64,000 nt of DNA. Source: Neorhizobium sp. UBA3556 (GTDB lineage Bacteria; Pseudomonadota; Alphaproteobacteria; Rhizobiales; Rhizobiaceae). A model generated the notes under the pieces. The model was not told where the DNA came from. It saw only the letters and a program-made list of their open reading frames with translations, and made no database searches. The stretch spans positions 124,001 to 188,000 of the forward strand of contig DFNX01000006.1 in NCBI GenBank assembly GCA_002376235.1. Direction: 5' to 3'. The position numbers and the translations under genes are program-made. This document shows, in pieces, positions 25,545 through 34,607 of this stretch. Numbering within the stretch: position 1 is the stretch's first letter; the number at the start of each line of letters is the position of its first letter.

Positions 25545-26944
25545 GCGGTTGCCGGGGACTGGCGATAGGCAAGCAATGCCGGGACCGCTGCCAGAATGGC
25601 GGCGAAACCAAGGAAAACCAGTGCGAGACGCATATCCTCACGCGTAAACCCGACAGGCAGGATGACGCCGCTTTTGGCGGCGAAAACCTGCGCAGCAACT
25701 TGAGCGGCTGCAAGCCCGATCAGGAAGCCGATACCGATGCCGAGTGCGACGAGTAGGAAAAGCTCCAGCCAGACGATGGTGAATACGGAAGCGCGGGGCG
25801 CACCGAAGGCCCGGAGCGCACCGATCTGGCGCCGCCTCTGGCCCACATGGATGACCGTGACAAGAACCAGTGCTGCCGCGACAAGCCCTTGAGATCCTGC
25901 AGCAACCGCGCTCAGGATCATCTTGGCATCCCCGAGCGTCGCATAAAGCCTCGTCAGCACTTCGCCGGGAAAGACGCCGAGCGTGCTGCCGGTTCGATAT
26001 TCCTGACGCAGCCGATAGGCATCGGCAATCGTCTTCGGCTTGACGAGAATGGCTGGAAGACCGGGTGTCGACGCACCAAAGGTTTCAACGATCGGCGCAT
26101 CCGGATCGATACTGCCGTGATGATCGTCTTCAAGATGCGCAGAGGAGGCCGCACCGAGCGCAAAGGCAGGTTTTTGCGGCTGCGGGGCGGGCTGTTCGGC
26201 GACAGTCTGGACCTGCTCCGGGGCATTTTCGGCATGCCGAGCTTCAGCATGGGGGCTGCCTTCCTCTTGGGACCCCTCGCCTTCATGGGCGTGGTCGTGA
26301 CCATCCGCGTCGTGATGCTCTTCTTCGTGCCCATGTTCTTCGCCGAGACCATGGACGTGCCACACGGCCTGGATCGGCACGAGGATAGCGCGGTCCCAGG
26401 GCGTGCCGGTCGGTTGCAGCCTTCCGGTGACCTTATAGGCAGGACCGGCATGGGTGTGACCACCCGTCTCGGCCGTGCCGTGCATCGGCTTGATCTCCGC
26501 ATCGAGCGGCAGGTTGACGGCAGCACCCAGAACCGCTTCGCCTTCCAGGGCAAACATTTTGCCTTCGGTAAAGCCGGGCGTCGTGCCGGCAACGAGTTTC
26601 GTGGTCGTGCCGATGATCGGATAACCGGCGAAACTGTCCCCGAAACCGACCGGGGCTGCCCAATCGACGCGCGGATCGGCGGAAAGCTTGGTCAAGACAG
26701 AGCCATCGACCAGAGGCAGGGGGGCAGCCTGCAGGAAGATGGAGGAGAGGACGAGCTGTGTCTCGCTGCCAGCGGCACCGACAACCAGATCGAACTTGTC
26801 TGCGGCGCGAGCGCTGCCCAGCCGCAGCGAACGCTCCTGAAGCGTGACGGCGACGCCGAGTGCGGTGGCAAGCGCCACCAGAAGCACCACGACGGCACCA
26901 CCGAGCCAGAGGCGGCGCAGATCTGCAAGGATGAACCGGATCAT
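25532..26944 (-). CDS. FtsX-family ABC permease with histidine-rich loop
   Basis: A 470-residue MacB/FtsX-type membrane protein: one N-terminal helix (about 13-33), a large extracytoplasmic domain and three C-terminal helices (about 355-375, 393-420 and 440-462). Inside the large loop, residues 196-237 contain eleven histidines among Glu and Asp (for example EEHGHEEEHHDADGHDHAH), a likely site for zinc or another transition metal. A Pro/Gln-rich linker follows. The start overlaps the ATPase stop by four bases. With the ATPase and the DUF3299-like protein it resembles metal-linked FtsX systems such as Vibrio ZrgBC; the transport direction and ligand are not known. Confidence 0.85.
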   Translation of the reverse strand: MIRFILADLRRLWLGGAVVVLLVALATALGVAVTLQERSLRLGSARAADKFDLVVGAAGSETQLVLSSIFLQAAPLPLVDGSVLTKLSADPRVDWAAPVGFGDSFAGYPIIGTTTKLVAGTTPGFTEGKMFALEGEAVLGAAVNLPLDAEIKPMHGTAETGGHTHAGPAYKVTGRLQPTGTPWDRAILVPIQAVWHVHGLGEEHGHEEEHHDADGHDHAHEGEGSQEEGSPHAEARHAENAPEQVQTVAEQPAPQPQKPAFALGAASSAHLEDDHHGSIDPDAPIVETFGASTPGLPAILVKPKTIADAYRLRQEYRTGSTLGVFPGEVLTRLYATLGDAKMILSAVAAGSQGLVAAALVLVTVIHVGQRRRQIGALRAFGAPRASVFTIVWLELFLLVALGIGIGFLIGLAAAQVAAQVFAAKSGVILPVGFTREDMRLALVFLGFAAILAAVPALLAYRQSPATALRA

Positions 26945-27630
26945 GCCGCCATCTCCCCGCTCTGAGTGTCGCCGACGATCTGGCCGCCCTTCAGCGACAG
27001 GCGACGACCAAGCCGTTCGATGAGGCGCGGGTCATGGCTGGCGACAATCAAGGTTGAACCGGCATCTGCGGCAACCGACAGAAGAAGGTCACCGACTGCC
27101 TCGCCGCTTTCGAGATCAAGGCTGGCGGTTGGTTCGTCGGCGATGATCACACCCGGCTTGCGTAGAAGCGCACGGGCAATCGCAACACGCTGCATCTCGC
27201 CGCGCGACATGGTCTCGACATGCTGTTCGGCTCGCTTGAGACCAACCGTTTGAAACAGCATATGGGCGCGTTTCACCAGATCGGCCGTCGCGACGCGCGA
27301 CAGGCGCGCTGGTAGCAGGATGTTGTCGAGCGCTGACAGGCCGGGAAACAGGTGAAAATCCTGCATGACCAAGCCGATATTGGCAGCGCGCCAACGGTCA
27401 CGCCTGCCTTCGGAAAGATCCGCAAAATTCTGGTCGCCCCAGAAGACGCGACCGGCGCGCGCGCGTTCAAGGCCGGCAATGATGTTGATGAGCGTGCTTT
27501 TTCCCGAACCGGAACCACCCGTCAGGGCGACCCCGCTACCGGCGGCAATTTCGAGATGATCGACGGCAAGAACCGGTGCCGTCAGGCCGGGAAACGAGAC
27601 GGCGAGATTTTCAATTTTCAGCGACAGCAT
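26941..27630 (-). CDS. ABC transporter ATP-binding protein (LolD/MacB type)
   Basis: A 229-residue ATPase partner of the FtsX-type permease. Walker A GGSGSGKST is at 38-46 and Walker B is VIIADEPTASLDLE. The signature is degenerate, TMSRGEMQRVAIARAL in place of the usual LSGGQ, as seen in some LolD/MacB relatives. The start at 27630 was chosen because the longer frame runs through the upstream gene. It begins four bases after the stop of the exported-protein gene and overlaps the permease start. Confidence 0.88.
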   Translation of the reverse strand: MLSLKIENLAVSFPGLTAPVLAVDHLEIAAGSGVALTGGSGSGKSTLINIIAGLERARAGRVFWGDQNFADLSEGRRDRWRAANIGLVMQDFHLFPGLSALDNILLPARLSRVATADLVKRAHMLFQTVGLKRAEQHVETMSRGEMQRVAIARALLRKPGVIIADEPTASLDLESGEAVGDLLLSVAADAGSTLIVASHDPRLIERLGRRLSLKGGQIVGDTQSGEMAA

Positions 27631-27634
27631 GTTT

Positions 27635-28111
27635 TTAAACCGTGGCGTATTCGGCCTGGCGAATACGAAGAAGACTGACAAAGCCGGTTTCCGGATCCGT
27701 CCAGGAACCCATTTCCAGCGTGCCGCGCACTTCGATCGTCTGGCTGGGCTGGGTGAAGGTCTGTTTTTCGCCGAGATAGACGACGACGATATTGTCGGGC
27801 CAGTCACTGTCCGTCGAGCAGAAGGGGCAGATCGACATCGGGATTTCGGTCAGGACGAAGAACTGGGCCTCGGCCTTCAGCGGCGGTGCCATGAAACCGC
27901 GCATGGCGATCTCCTTGCCGTTCAACTGCTTGACCTTGTTGGAGAATTCCAGACCAAGAACGCTGATCTTGCCGTAAAGCTCGTCGAATGTGATATCGCT
28001 ATTGGCACTTGCGCGGCTGGCAGCGGCAAGCAGAGGCAGGCCGGACATGAGGCCTAGCGTCATGGTGAGCGCCTGGCGGCGATTGAGACGCGCCGGATGA
28101 AGCTGCTTCAT
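27635..28111 (-). CDS. Exported DUF3299-like protein
   Basis: A 158-residue protein with an N-terminal export signal; NRRQALTM before the hydrophobic stretch resembles a twin-arginine motif, and cleavage probably follows SRASA. The mature part contains KEIAMRGFMAPP and SICPFCSTDSDWPDNIV, with a CxxC pair, as in DUF3299 proteins. AAGGAGAAGG precedes the ATG. It is the first gene of a three-gene unit with an ATPase and a histidine-rich FtsX-type permease, so it may be a periplasmic metal-binding or assembly partner. That function is inference from context. Confidence 0.75.
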   Translation of the reverse strand: MKQLHPARLNRRQALTMTLGLMSGLPLLAAASRASANSDITFDELYGKISVLGLEFSNKVKQLNGKEIAMRGFMAPPLKAEAQFFVLTEIPMSICPFCSTDSDWPDNIVVVYLGEKQTFTQPSQTIEVRGTLEMGSWTDPETGFVSLLRIRQAEYATV

Positions 28112-28204
28112 GACCCTTCTCCTTCCTGAGATATTTGCTCATCGTCACGCGGGACGGCGGACAATGCAAGGCGGGCAAAAACCGAAAATAGCTGAGCCTG
28201 GAAA

Positions 28205-28241
28205 ATAGAACGAGGGTACGCCGTGCTGGCGTACCCTCGTT
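28205..28241 (-). terminator. Rho-independent terminator of phoA
   Basis: A perfect fourteen-base stem (AACGAGGGTACGCC with GGCGTACCCTCGTT) and a five-base loop, followed on the minus strand by TCTATTTTCC, 12 bases after the phosphatase stop. Confidence 0.85.
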
Positions 28242-28252
28242 GTTTTCAAGTC

Positions 28253-30007
28253 TTAGTTGGTCTGCTTTGCGCCAAGCGCGAAAGCTTCAGCGAGAGCCTT
28301 GTAGACGTCGCTCTGCTCCATGTAGCCACGGAAGCCATCGGCGCCGGGACCTTCAGCCTGCAGAACGACGTCGTCAACGGCGTGGACACCGCTGTCTGCA
28401 CTCTTCGGGATGATGCCGGATACGAAGACGGCGCCGGGAACGTCCTTGTACTGTTCGTTGGCGATGTATTCCTTCTTCTCGTTCTGGATTGACGGCGCAA
28501 ACGGGCCGTCAAGCTTCGGACGGAAGGTTTCGTAATGGTCCGGGCCGTTATTGGCGTTGAGGAACAGGCGACGCGATACGTCGACCTTGTCCGGATAACC
28601 GTCGCCGTCCTTGTCTTCGTAGTTCGGGAAGCCGGCTTCGGCATAGGTGCCGACCTTTTCGCGCATCTCGGTGCCCGGCTTTTCGTCATCGACAGTACCG
28701 ATGATGGAAACGCCGTGCGTGTGGTCGCCGGTGACGACGATCAGCGTGTCGGGGTTCTTGGCGGCGAATTCGCGGGCAACGCCGATCGCCTTGTCGAATT
28801 CGATCGTGTCGACGACAGCGCGATCCCAATCGAGTGGGTGGGACATCTTGTCGACGTTTGCTGCTTCAACCATCAGGAAGAAGCCTTCCGGGTTCTTCGA
28901 CAGGTTGTCGAGAGCAACCGTGGTCATTTCGACGAGACCCGGCTGTTCCGGGAACTTGCCGACTGTGCCCTTCTTCAGGAACTCGCGGTCAAGCGTCGTG
29001 TCCATATTGCCGGTGTGGAAGAGGCCGAGGATCTTGCCGGTGTTGCTGCCGGCAGCCGTGGCAAGCTCGCCCTTGCTGGTTGCCAGCGTGTAACCGGCTT
29101 CCTTGAACATTGCGATATAGTCCTTGTCGTCCTTGCGCTTCGAGCCGGCAGTCGCCTGCGGCAGGAAGTAGGCCGAACCGCCGCCGAGAACGACTTCCGG
29201 CTTGATGTCGAACAGCATGCCGTTGATTTCGGCCTTGTCACCACGCTTGCGGGTATGGGCAACGATGGCAGCAGGCGTTGCGTCCTGCAGTTCGGCCGTC
29301 GAAATGATGCCGATCGACTTCTTGGTCTGGCGACGTAGCGCTTCAGCGATGTTTTCGACCTTCGGGTCGTCCATCGAGGCGGGCGTGCGGTCGGCGTAGA
29401 CGCCGATGGCGTTCACTGCGGTCTTGTGACCGGTCATATAGGCCGACATGGTGTTGGCCGAGTCGGTAGCGACCGCATCCGTGGCCGAGGTGCCGATGAA
29501 GGCTGCTGGCGGCACGTCGTCCATGTTCAGGCGGCCGTTGGCCTTGCCTTCTGTCATGCCCTTGGACATGATACGGGCTGCAGTGCGGTGAGCGACGGAG
29601 AGGCCGTCGGCGATCAGGAAGATGACATTCTTGGCCTTGGCTTGTTCCGGGGTGCCGTAAACGGTCCAGGTGACGTTCTTGGTTTCGCTGCCAGCGGCAA
29701 CTTCAACCTTGTAATCGCCTGCCTTGGCAAGCGTTACGCCGCGCAGGATGACAGCCGAACCGAGGACCTTGTCCTTGCTCTTCTCTTCAGCGACGAACTC
29801 GACTTCCTTGCCGAGGGACGCCTTGTAATCCTGGCCGTTGACGGTGATCTTGACGTCTTCCGGCTTTACGACGCTGTTGAACTCGACTTTGAAATCGAAC
29901 GGCGATCCAGTCAGGATCGTCGCGCGGTTAAGCGGATAAACTTCGGCGGCCTGGGCGGCGCCGGCGAGAATGGTCGTAGCGACCAAGGCGGAAAAAAGAG
30001 TGCGCAT
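28253..30007 (-). CDS. phoA: Alkaline phosphatase
   Basis: A 584-residue periplasmic phosphomonoesterase that releases inorganic phosphate. A signal peptide ends at AAQA, about residue 20. An N-terminal domain of about 100 residues (beta-rich, with VKITVNGQDYKASLG) precedes the phosphatase fold. The nucleophile serine is in VATDSANTMSAYMTGHKT; metal ligands are seen in FLIADGLSVAH, EAANVDKMSHPLD and VTGDHTHG. It is longer than E. coli PhoA (471) mainly through the N-terminal domain. GAGGGG precedes ATG 30007. A Pho box 52 bases upstream predicts induction by phosphate starvation through PhoB. It forms a single-gene unit. Confidence 0.9.
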   Translation of the reverse strand: MRTLFSALVATTILAGAAQAAEVYPLNRATILTGSPFDFKVEFNSVVKPEDVKITVNGQDYKASLGKEVEFVAEEKSKDKVLGSAVILRGVTLAKAGDYKVEVAAGSETKNVTWTVYGTPEQAKAKNVIFLIADGLSVAHRTAARIMSKGMTEGKANGRLNMDDVPPAAFIGTSATDAVATDSANTMSAYMTGHKTAVNAIGVYADRTPASMDDPKVENIAEALRRQTKKSIGIISTAELQDATPAAIVAHTRKRGDKAEINGMLFDIKPEVVLGGGSAYFLPQATAGSKRKDDKDYIAMFKEAGYTLATSKGELATAAGSNTGKILGLFHTGNMDTTLDREFLKKGTVGKFPEQPGLVEMTTVALDNLSKNPEGFFLMVEAANVDKMSHPLDWDRAVVDTIEFDKAIGVAREFAAKNPDTLIVVTGDHTHGVSIIGTVDDEKPGTEMREKVGTYAEAGFPNYEDKDGDGYPDKVDVSRRLFLNANNGPDHYETFRPKLDGPFAPSIQNEKKEYIANEQYKDVPGAVFVSGIIPKSADSGVHAVDDVVLQAEGPGADGFRGYMEQSDVYKALAEAFALGAKQTN

Positions 30008-30058
30008 ATTCCCCTCACGGACATGTGAAAAAACGACACCTCCTCCTAGTCCTGCCAT

Positions 30059-30076
30059 GTGACAGTTGCATGACTG
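30059..30076 (-). promoter_or_regulatory. Pho box upstream of phoA
   Basis: On the minus strand CAGTCATGCAACTGTCAC matches the PhoB consensus of two CTGTCA-type direct repeats 11 bases apart at about 15 of 18 positions. It is 52 bases before the phoA start and in the right orientation. Confidence 0.8.
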
Positions 30077-30160
30077 GCGCATTCGAATGCGGATTGGGAG
30101 GTCGTCACGGAAATTGGCGGGGGGCGGAGTACTCGTCGGAAAAGTTGATGGAATCCGTCT

Positions 30161-30919
30161 CTACGAGCGGTGACCAATCAATACAGAGATTTCGCTACCT
30201 ATTGAATTCAGCAGGCCGATATAACGCTCGAAATCGCGATTATTGACGATCGATGTTAGCGTAGAGAGACTGATCGCTGCCGTTATCTTGCCCTTGTGAT
30301 CAAAAATCGGCACGGCGGCGCAGCGCACGCCTTTCACATGTTCCTGTTCGTCGATCGCATAACCCTGTTCGCGGACGGTCGCGATCTCCTGCAGGAAGGC
30401 GTCTTCGCCGGTGATCGTGCGTGGTGTCATCGGGTCGTAGGAATAGTCTTCCAGGATGCGCTCTCTCGCCTGCTCATCCTGGAAGGCGACAAGCACCTTG
30501 CCCATGGCCGTACAGTGAAGCGGCAATTGCCGGCCGATGCGAGAATAGGTGATGATTGCCGCCTGGCCTTCCACCTTGTCGATATAGACGCCGTGGCCGG
30601 CATCAAGGATGCCGAGGTGGGTCGTCTGGCCAGTCTTTGTCGAGAGATCGACGAGGAAGCGATTGCAGACCGTGCGGATATCGATCGAGCTGATGACGAA
30701 ATTTCCGCGCTCGACCAGTTTCATTCCAAGGCGATAACGCCCGTTGTCGTCGTTCTGATCGATGTAACCGCGGGCTTGCAGGGTTTTGAGCAAGGCATGC
30801 AGGGTGCTCTTGTTCAATCCTGTCCGGGCACTGATGTCAGTGATCTTCATCTCTTTGTTCTGGTCGTCGAACAGGTCGAGGATCTGGAGTGCTCTGTCTA
30901 CGGATTGGATTGTCGGCAT
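30161..30919 (-). CDS. IclR-family transcriptional regulator (YjhI-like)
   Basis: A 252-residue regulator with an N-terminal winged helix (about 5-65; KITDISARTGLNKSTLHALLKTL) and a C-terminal IclR effector domain (TGQTTHLGILDAGHGVYIDKV, GKVLVAF, GYAIDEQEHVKGVRCAAVP). The start MPTIQSVDRAL at 30919 is the usual one for the family; an in-frame start at 30979 adds non-family residues. It lies downstream of a GntP transporter, a YjhG-type dehydratase and a DapA-type aldolase, on the same strand but beyond a terminator, so it has its own promoter. The arrangement mirrors E. coli yjhI with yjhHGF, so it probably represses that operon. Confidence 0.87.
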   Translation of the reverse strand: MPTIQSVDRALQILDLFDDQNKEMKITDISARTGLNKSTLHALLKTLQARGYIDQNDDNGRYRLGMKLVERGNFVISSIDIRTVCNRFLVDLSTKTGQTTHLGILDAGHGVYIDKVEGQAAIITYSRIGRQLPLHCTAMGKVLVAFQDEQARERILEDYSYDPMTPRTITGEDAFLQEIATVREQGYAIDEQEHVKGVRCAAVPIFDHKGKITAAISLSTLTSIVNNRDFERYIGLLNSIGSEISVLIGHRS

Positions 30920-31051
30920 GCTACCCGCTCGGCTGAGGGCAATCCGGGCTAGGCGGCTTGCCCAGAAATGGACTGACAAGCTCTAACACACATTTTCCTG
31001 TCTGACAGGTACACGACTTGTCGCGCAGCTCGTTTGGGGATTTATGGCATG

Positions 31052-31088
31052 AGAAAATTGGCGGAAGGCGCGGGTTGCGCCTTCCGCC
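31052..31088 (-). terminator. Rho-independent terminator of the xylonate operon
   Basis: A perfect twelve-base stem (GGCGGAAGGCGC with GCGCCTTCCGCC) and five-base loop, followed on the minus strand by AATTTTCTC, seven bases after the transporter stop. Confidence 0.85.
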
Positions 31089-31094
31089 TCGTCT

Positions 31095-32444
31095 TCAGGT
31101 GATGACCATGCTGATAACGAGGATAACAGCAAGGCCAACCACTGAAACCAGCGTACTGAGGACCGTCCAGGTGAGGAAAGTCTCCTTCATGCTGAGCCCG
31201 AAAAACTCCTTGAACATCCAGAAACCGGCATCGTTGACATGCGACGCTATGGCGCTGCCGGCACCGGTGGCGAGCGTCACCAGGGCAAGGTTTGCCGGGT
31301 TCTCGGCGAGGACGGGAATGACGAGACCAGCCGTCGAGATGGCTGCGACCGTGGCAGAACCGAGCGAGATGCGCAGGATGGCTGCAACACCCCAGGCAAG
31401 CACGATCGGCGAAGCGGCGCTGCCGGCGAACATGGTCGCGATGTAACCGCCGACACCACCATCGATCAGGACCTGCTTGAAGGCGCCGCCGCCGCCGATG
31501 ATGAGCAGCATCATGCCGATATGCGAGACAGCCGAGCCGCAGGAATTCATCAGGTCACGCATCGGAATGTTGCGGTTGAGACCCATCGTGTAGAGAGCAA
31601 CGAGGATCGAGATCAGCATGGCCGTCGAGGCGTCGCCGACGAGCCGGATGAACGCAAAGGCGCTGTTGTCGCCAAGCCCCATTTCCGTCTGGATGATTGT
31701 CACGATCGTGGCGATCGACATCAGGATGACCGGCAGCATGGCGGTGAGCACGCTGACGCCGAAACCGGGCATTTCGTCGTCGCCAAAGGTCTTCTGGCTG
31801 CCGAGCGACGACAGGTCGCCGACGCGATTATAGGCGCTCGGTACGATCTTCCTGGCGACCTTGTTATAGAAGGTGCCGCCGACGATGACGGTCGGAATGG
31901 CGATGATGATGCCGTAAAGCAGGACCATGCCGATATTGGCGCCGTATTCGCCGGCGATCACGGTCGGGCCGGGATGCGGCGGCAGGAAGGCGTGAGTTGC
32001 GAGAAGCGCTGCGACCATCGGCACGCCAAGGCGCAGAGCCGAAATCTTCATCTGGCTCGCCATGGTGAAGATGATCGGGATCAAAAGAACCAGACCGACT
32101 TCGAAGAACAATGCAATGCCGATGATGAAGGAGGCGATAACCACGGCCCATTCGACATTTTTGGCGCCGAAGCGATCGATCAGTGTCATGGCGATACGCT
32201 GCGCGCCACCGGCATCGGCAATCAGCCGGCCGAGCATAGCGCCGATACCGAAGATCAAGGCGATATGGCCGAGCGTTCCCCCGATGCCGCCTTCGATCGA
32301 TTTGACGATCTTCGGGAAGGGGATGCCGAGCGCAACGGCAACCCCGAAGGATACGATGATAAGCGAAACGAAAGTGTTGAGCTTCAGCTTCGTAATGAGG
32401 ACGAGGAGGACGATGACCCCCACGAGAATAATGAATAATGGCAT
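31095..32444 (-). CDS. GntP-family gluconate/aldonate transporter
   Basis: A 449-residue inner-membrane proton symporter with about 12-14 hydrophobic segments. GntP-family landmarks are KIVKSIEGGIGGTLGHIALIFGIGAMLG (residues about 50-80), FLPPHPGPTVIAGEYGANIG and ILRISLGSATVAAISTAGL. The start at 32444 follows AAGGAAAC. It is the last gene of an operon with a YjhG-type dehydratase and a DapA-type aldolase, as yjhF is in E. coli, so D-xylonate or a related aldonate is the likely cargo rather than gluconate itself. Confidence 0.9.
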   Translation of the reverse strand: MPLFIILVGVIVLLVLITKLKLNTFVSLIIVSFGVAVALGIPFPKIVKSIEGGIGGTLGHIALIFGIGAMLGRLIADAGGAQRIAMTLIDRFGAKNVEWAVVIASFIIGIALFFEVGLVLLIPIIFTMASQMKISALRLGVPMVAALLATHAFLPPHPGPTVIAGEYGANIGMVLLYGIIIAIPTVIVGGTFYNKVARKIVPSAYNRVGDLSSLGSQKTFGDDEMPGFGVSVLTAMLPVILMSIATIVTIIQTEMGLGDNSAFAFIRLVGDASTAMLISILVALYTMGLNRNIPMRDLMNSCGSAVSHIGMMLLIIGGGGAFKQVLIDGGVGGYIATMFAGSAASPIVLAWGVAAILRISLGSATVAAISTAGLVIPVLAENPANLALVTLATGAGSAIASHVNDAGFWMFKEFFGLSMKETFLTWTVLSTLVSVVGLAVILVISMVIT

Positions 32445-32551
32445 ATGTGTTTCCTTCCCAAAACACCGCTTTTGCGGGTTGCTTGCAGACACACGATCCC
32501 CGTGCCGCCGATTGCTCGGCGGCAGATGATGCGGGGTCGGTTGTCAGGATT

Positions 32552-32576
32552 GGGCGGCCGACTCCTACGGCCGCCC
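32552..32576 (-). other. Intercistronic hairpin upstream of the GntP gene
   Basis: A perfect nine-base stem (GGGCGGCCG with CGGCCGCCC) and seven-base loop, 10 bases after the dehydratase stop, with no T tract. It may reduce transporter expression relative to the enzymes or protect the upstream message. Confidence 0.5.
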
Positions 32577-32585
32577 GGGCCGGCC

Positions 32586-34568
32586 TTAACGGCCGGCCTC
32601 TTCGGCCTTCAGCGCAGCCTGGCCGGCAGCAAGCACCTTGAGGATCTTGTCCGTGTCATAGACACAGCCACCCCAGGTGCCGCCGCTTGCCGCCTGAAGG
32701 GCGGCCCAGAGGCGCGTATCGTCGGGCAGGGCCAGCGCCGGTTTGAGATCCGGGTGACCCTCACGTTCGGCAAGCACTTTCGCGCCCTCCGCCGGTGTCA
32801 GCGGCTTGTCCTCGGTGCCGATGAAGTTGAGCGAGCCCTCGAGCTTGATCGTATCGACGATCATTTCGACGATATCGCCATCGCGGAGCTTGGCGATCGG
32901 CCCGCCTGCCAGCGCTTCCGGGCCGATATGGCCGACGCAGGCGCCGGTGGAGACACCGGAGAAACGTGCGTCGGTGAGCAGCGAGACGTGCTTGCCGTAG
33001 GAGAGGTGTTTCAGCGACGAGGTCAACTGATAAGTCTCTTCCATGCCAGTGCCCGAAGGGCCGCCGCCCATCACCACCATGATGTCGCCGGCATGAATGC
33101 CGCCAGACTTGATGGTGCGGATGCCGTCACGCTCCGAGGTGAAGACCTTGACCTTGCCGGTATGGCGATAGACGCCATCCGCTCCGACGACACTCGGATC
33201 GATCGCGGTCGACTTGATGACCGACCCTTCGGGCGCAATGTTGCCGACTGGGAAGGTGATGGTGGAGGTCAGTCCCCGTTCGGCCGCCTGGGCAGGGCTC
33301 ATGATCACGTCTTCGGGGCGAACACCGTCCTGTTCAAGGAGAATGGCCTTGAACCGTTCGCGGCGCTCGGATTTCTCCCACCGATCGAGATTTTCCTTCA
33401 CGGTTTCGCCGGTCACCGTCAGGGCGTCCTCGTGCAGGAGACCGAGCGCACGCAGATGCAGCATGACTTCCGGCACGCCTCCGGCGAGGAAGGCCCGGAC
33501 AGTCGGATGTGGCACCGGACCGTTCGGCAACACGCTGACGAGGCGCGGGACGCGGCGGTTGATCTCCGTCCAGTCTTGCACGCTCGGCATCCGACAGCCC
33601 GCGGCATGCGCAATCGCCGGAAGATGAAGAAGCAGGTTGGTCGAGCCGCCGAAGGCAGCATGGACCATCATCGCATTCTCGATCGCCTTTTCGGTCAGGA
33701 TATCCTTCGTCGTGACCCCGCGCTCATTGAGCGCCAGCGCTGCACGGGCCGACTGACGCGCGATATCCAGCCAGACCTGTTGCCCTGAAGGCGACAGCGC
33801 CGAATGGGGGAGCGCAAGGCCAAGGCCTTCGGCGACAACCTGCGACGTGCCGGCCGTGCCGAGAAACTGACAGCCGCCGCCCGGCGAGGCACAGGCCTTG
33901 CAACCGAGCTGTGAGGCTTCTTCGAGGCTCAGCTCATGATTGGCGAAACGTGCGCCGATCGTCTGCACCTTGCCGGCATCGTCACCTTTCGTTGCCGGCA
34001 GAGTGGCTCCACCCGGCACCAGGACGGTGGCGATGTCGTGCATGGAAGCGAGCGCCATCATCATTGCCGGCAGTCCCTTGTCGCAGGTGGCGATGCCGAC
34101 GACCGCCTTGCGGGTTGGGAGCGAACGGATCAGCCGCCGCATGACGATGGCCGAGTCGTTGCGATAGGGCAGGGAGTCGAACATGCCGGTCGTGCCCTGT
34201 GAGCGTCCGTCGCATGGGTCGCTTACATAGGCGGCATAGGGTACGCCGCCCGTTTCCGAGACGGCTTGCGCAGCAGCCTTCACCTGATCGCCGATCTCGT
34301 AATGGCCAGTATGCATGCCGAGTGCAATCGGCTTGCCTTCGGCATCGCGCAATCCGCCGGTGGTGGCGAGGATGAATACCTCGCGACCCAGCAGTTTTGC
34401 GGGATCCCAACCCATGCCTGCATTCAACGTCATGCCGAAAATGTCGCCGCTCGGGCGGTTGATCAGCATGTCGCCGGTCAGGGGAAGGGCGCCGGCGGGA
34501 CCCGGCGACTTCGTCCTGACGTCATAGATGTCGTAGTCTTTTTCTTCGTGGATCGTACCTTCGGACAT
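32586..34568 (-). CDS. yjhG: YjhG/YagF-type D-xylonate dehydratase (IlvD/Edd family)
   Basis: A 660-residue Fe-S dehydratase. Three cysteines expected to hold the cluster are in SDPCDGRSQG, GIATCDKGLPA and GGGCQFLGTAGTSQ. The length (about 655 in E. coli YjhG/YagF, longer than IlvD or Edd) and segments such as SGGIHAGDIMVVMGGGPSG and GMEETYQLTSSLKHL mark the YjhG/YagF branch, which converts D-xylonate to 2-keto-3-deoxy-D-pentonate. GGAGGAAAACTC precedes the ATG. It lies between the aldolase that would cleave its product and the transporter that would bring its substrate. Confidence 0.88.
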   Translation of the reverse strand: MSEGTIHEEKDYDIYDVRTKSPGPAGALPLTGDMLINRPSGDIFGMTLNAGMGWDPAKLLGREVFILATTGGLRDAEGKPIALGMHTGHYEIGDQVKAAAQAVSETGGVPYAAYVSDPCDGRSQGTTGMFDSLPYRNDSAIVMRRLIRSLPTRKAVVGIATCDKGLPAMMMALASMHDIATVLVPGGATLPATKGDDAGKVQTIGARFANHELSLEEASQLGCKACASPGGGCQFLGTAGTSQVVAEGLGLALPHSALSPSGQQVWLDIARQSARAALALNERGVTTKDILTEKAIENAMMVHAAFGGSTNLLLHLPAIAHAAGCRMPSVQDWTEINRRVPRLVSVLPNGPVPHPTVRAFLAGGVPEVMLHLRALGLLHEDALTVTGETVKENLDRWEKSERRERFKAILLEQDGVRPEDVIMSPAQAAERGLTSTITFPVGNIAPEGSVIKSTAIDPSVVGADGVYRHTGKVKVFTSERDGIRTIKSGGIHAGDIMVVMGGGPSGTGMEETYQLTSSLKHLSYGKHVSLLTDARFSGVSTGACVGHIGPEALAGGPIAKLRDGDIVEMIVDTIKLEGSLNFIGTEDKPLTPAEGAKVLAEREGHPDLKPALALPDDTRLWAALQAASGGTWGGCVYDTDKILKVLAAGQAALKAEEAGR

Positions 34569-34607
34569 GAGTTTTCCTCCACTCGTGAATTGATGTTTTT
34601 TGTTAGG

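Noticed and set aside
31239..32438. 399-codon plus-strand frame opposite the GntP transporter
   Set aside because: The minus strand encodes an unmistakable GntP transporter; the antisense product is Asp/His/Arg-rich, as expected from the complement of hydrophobic codons.
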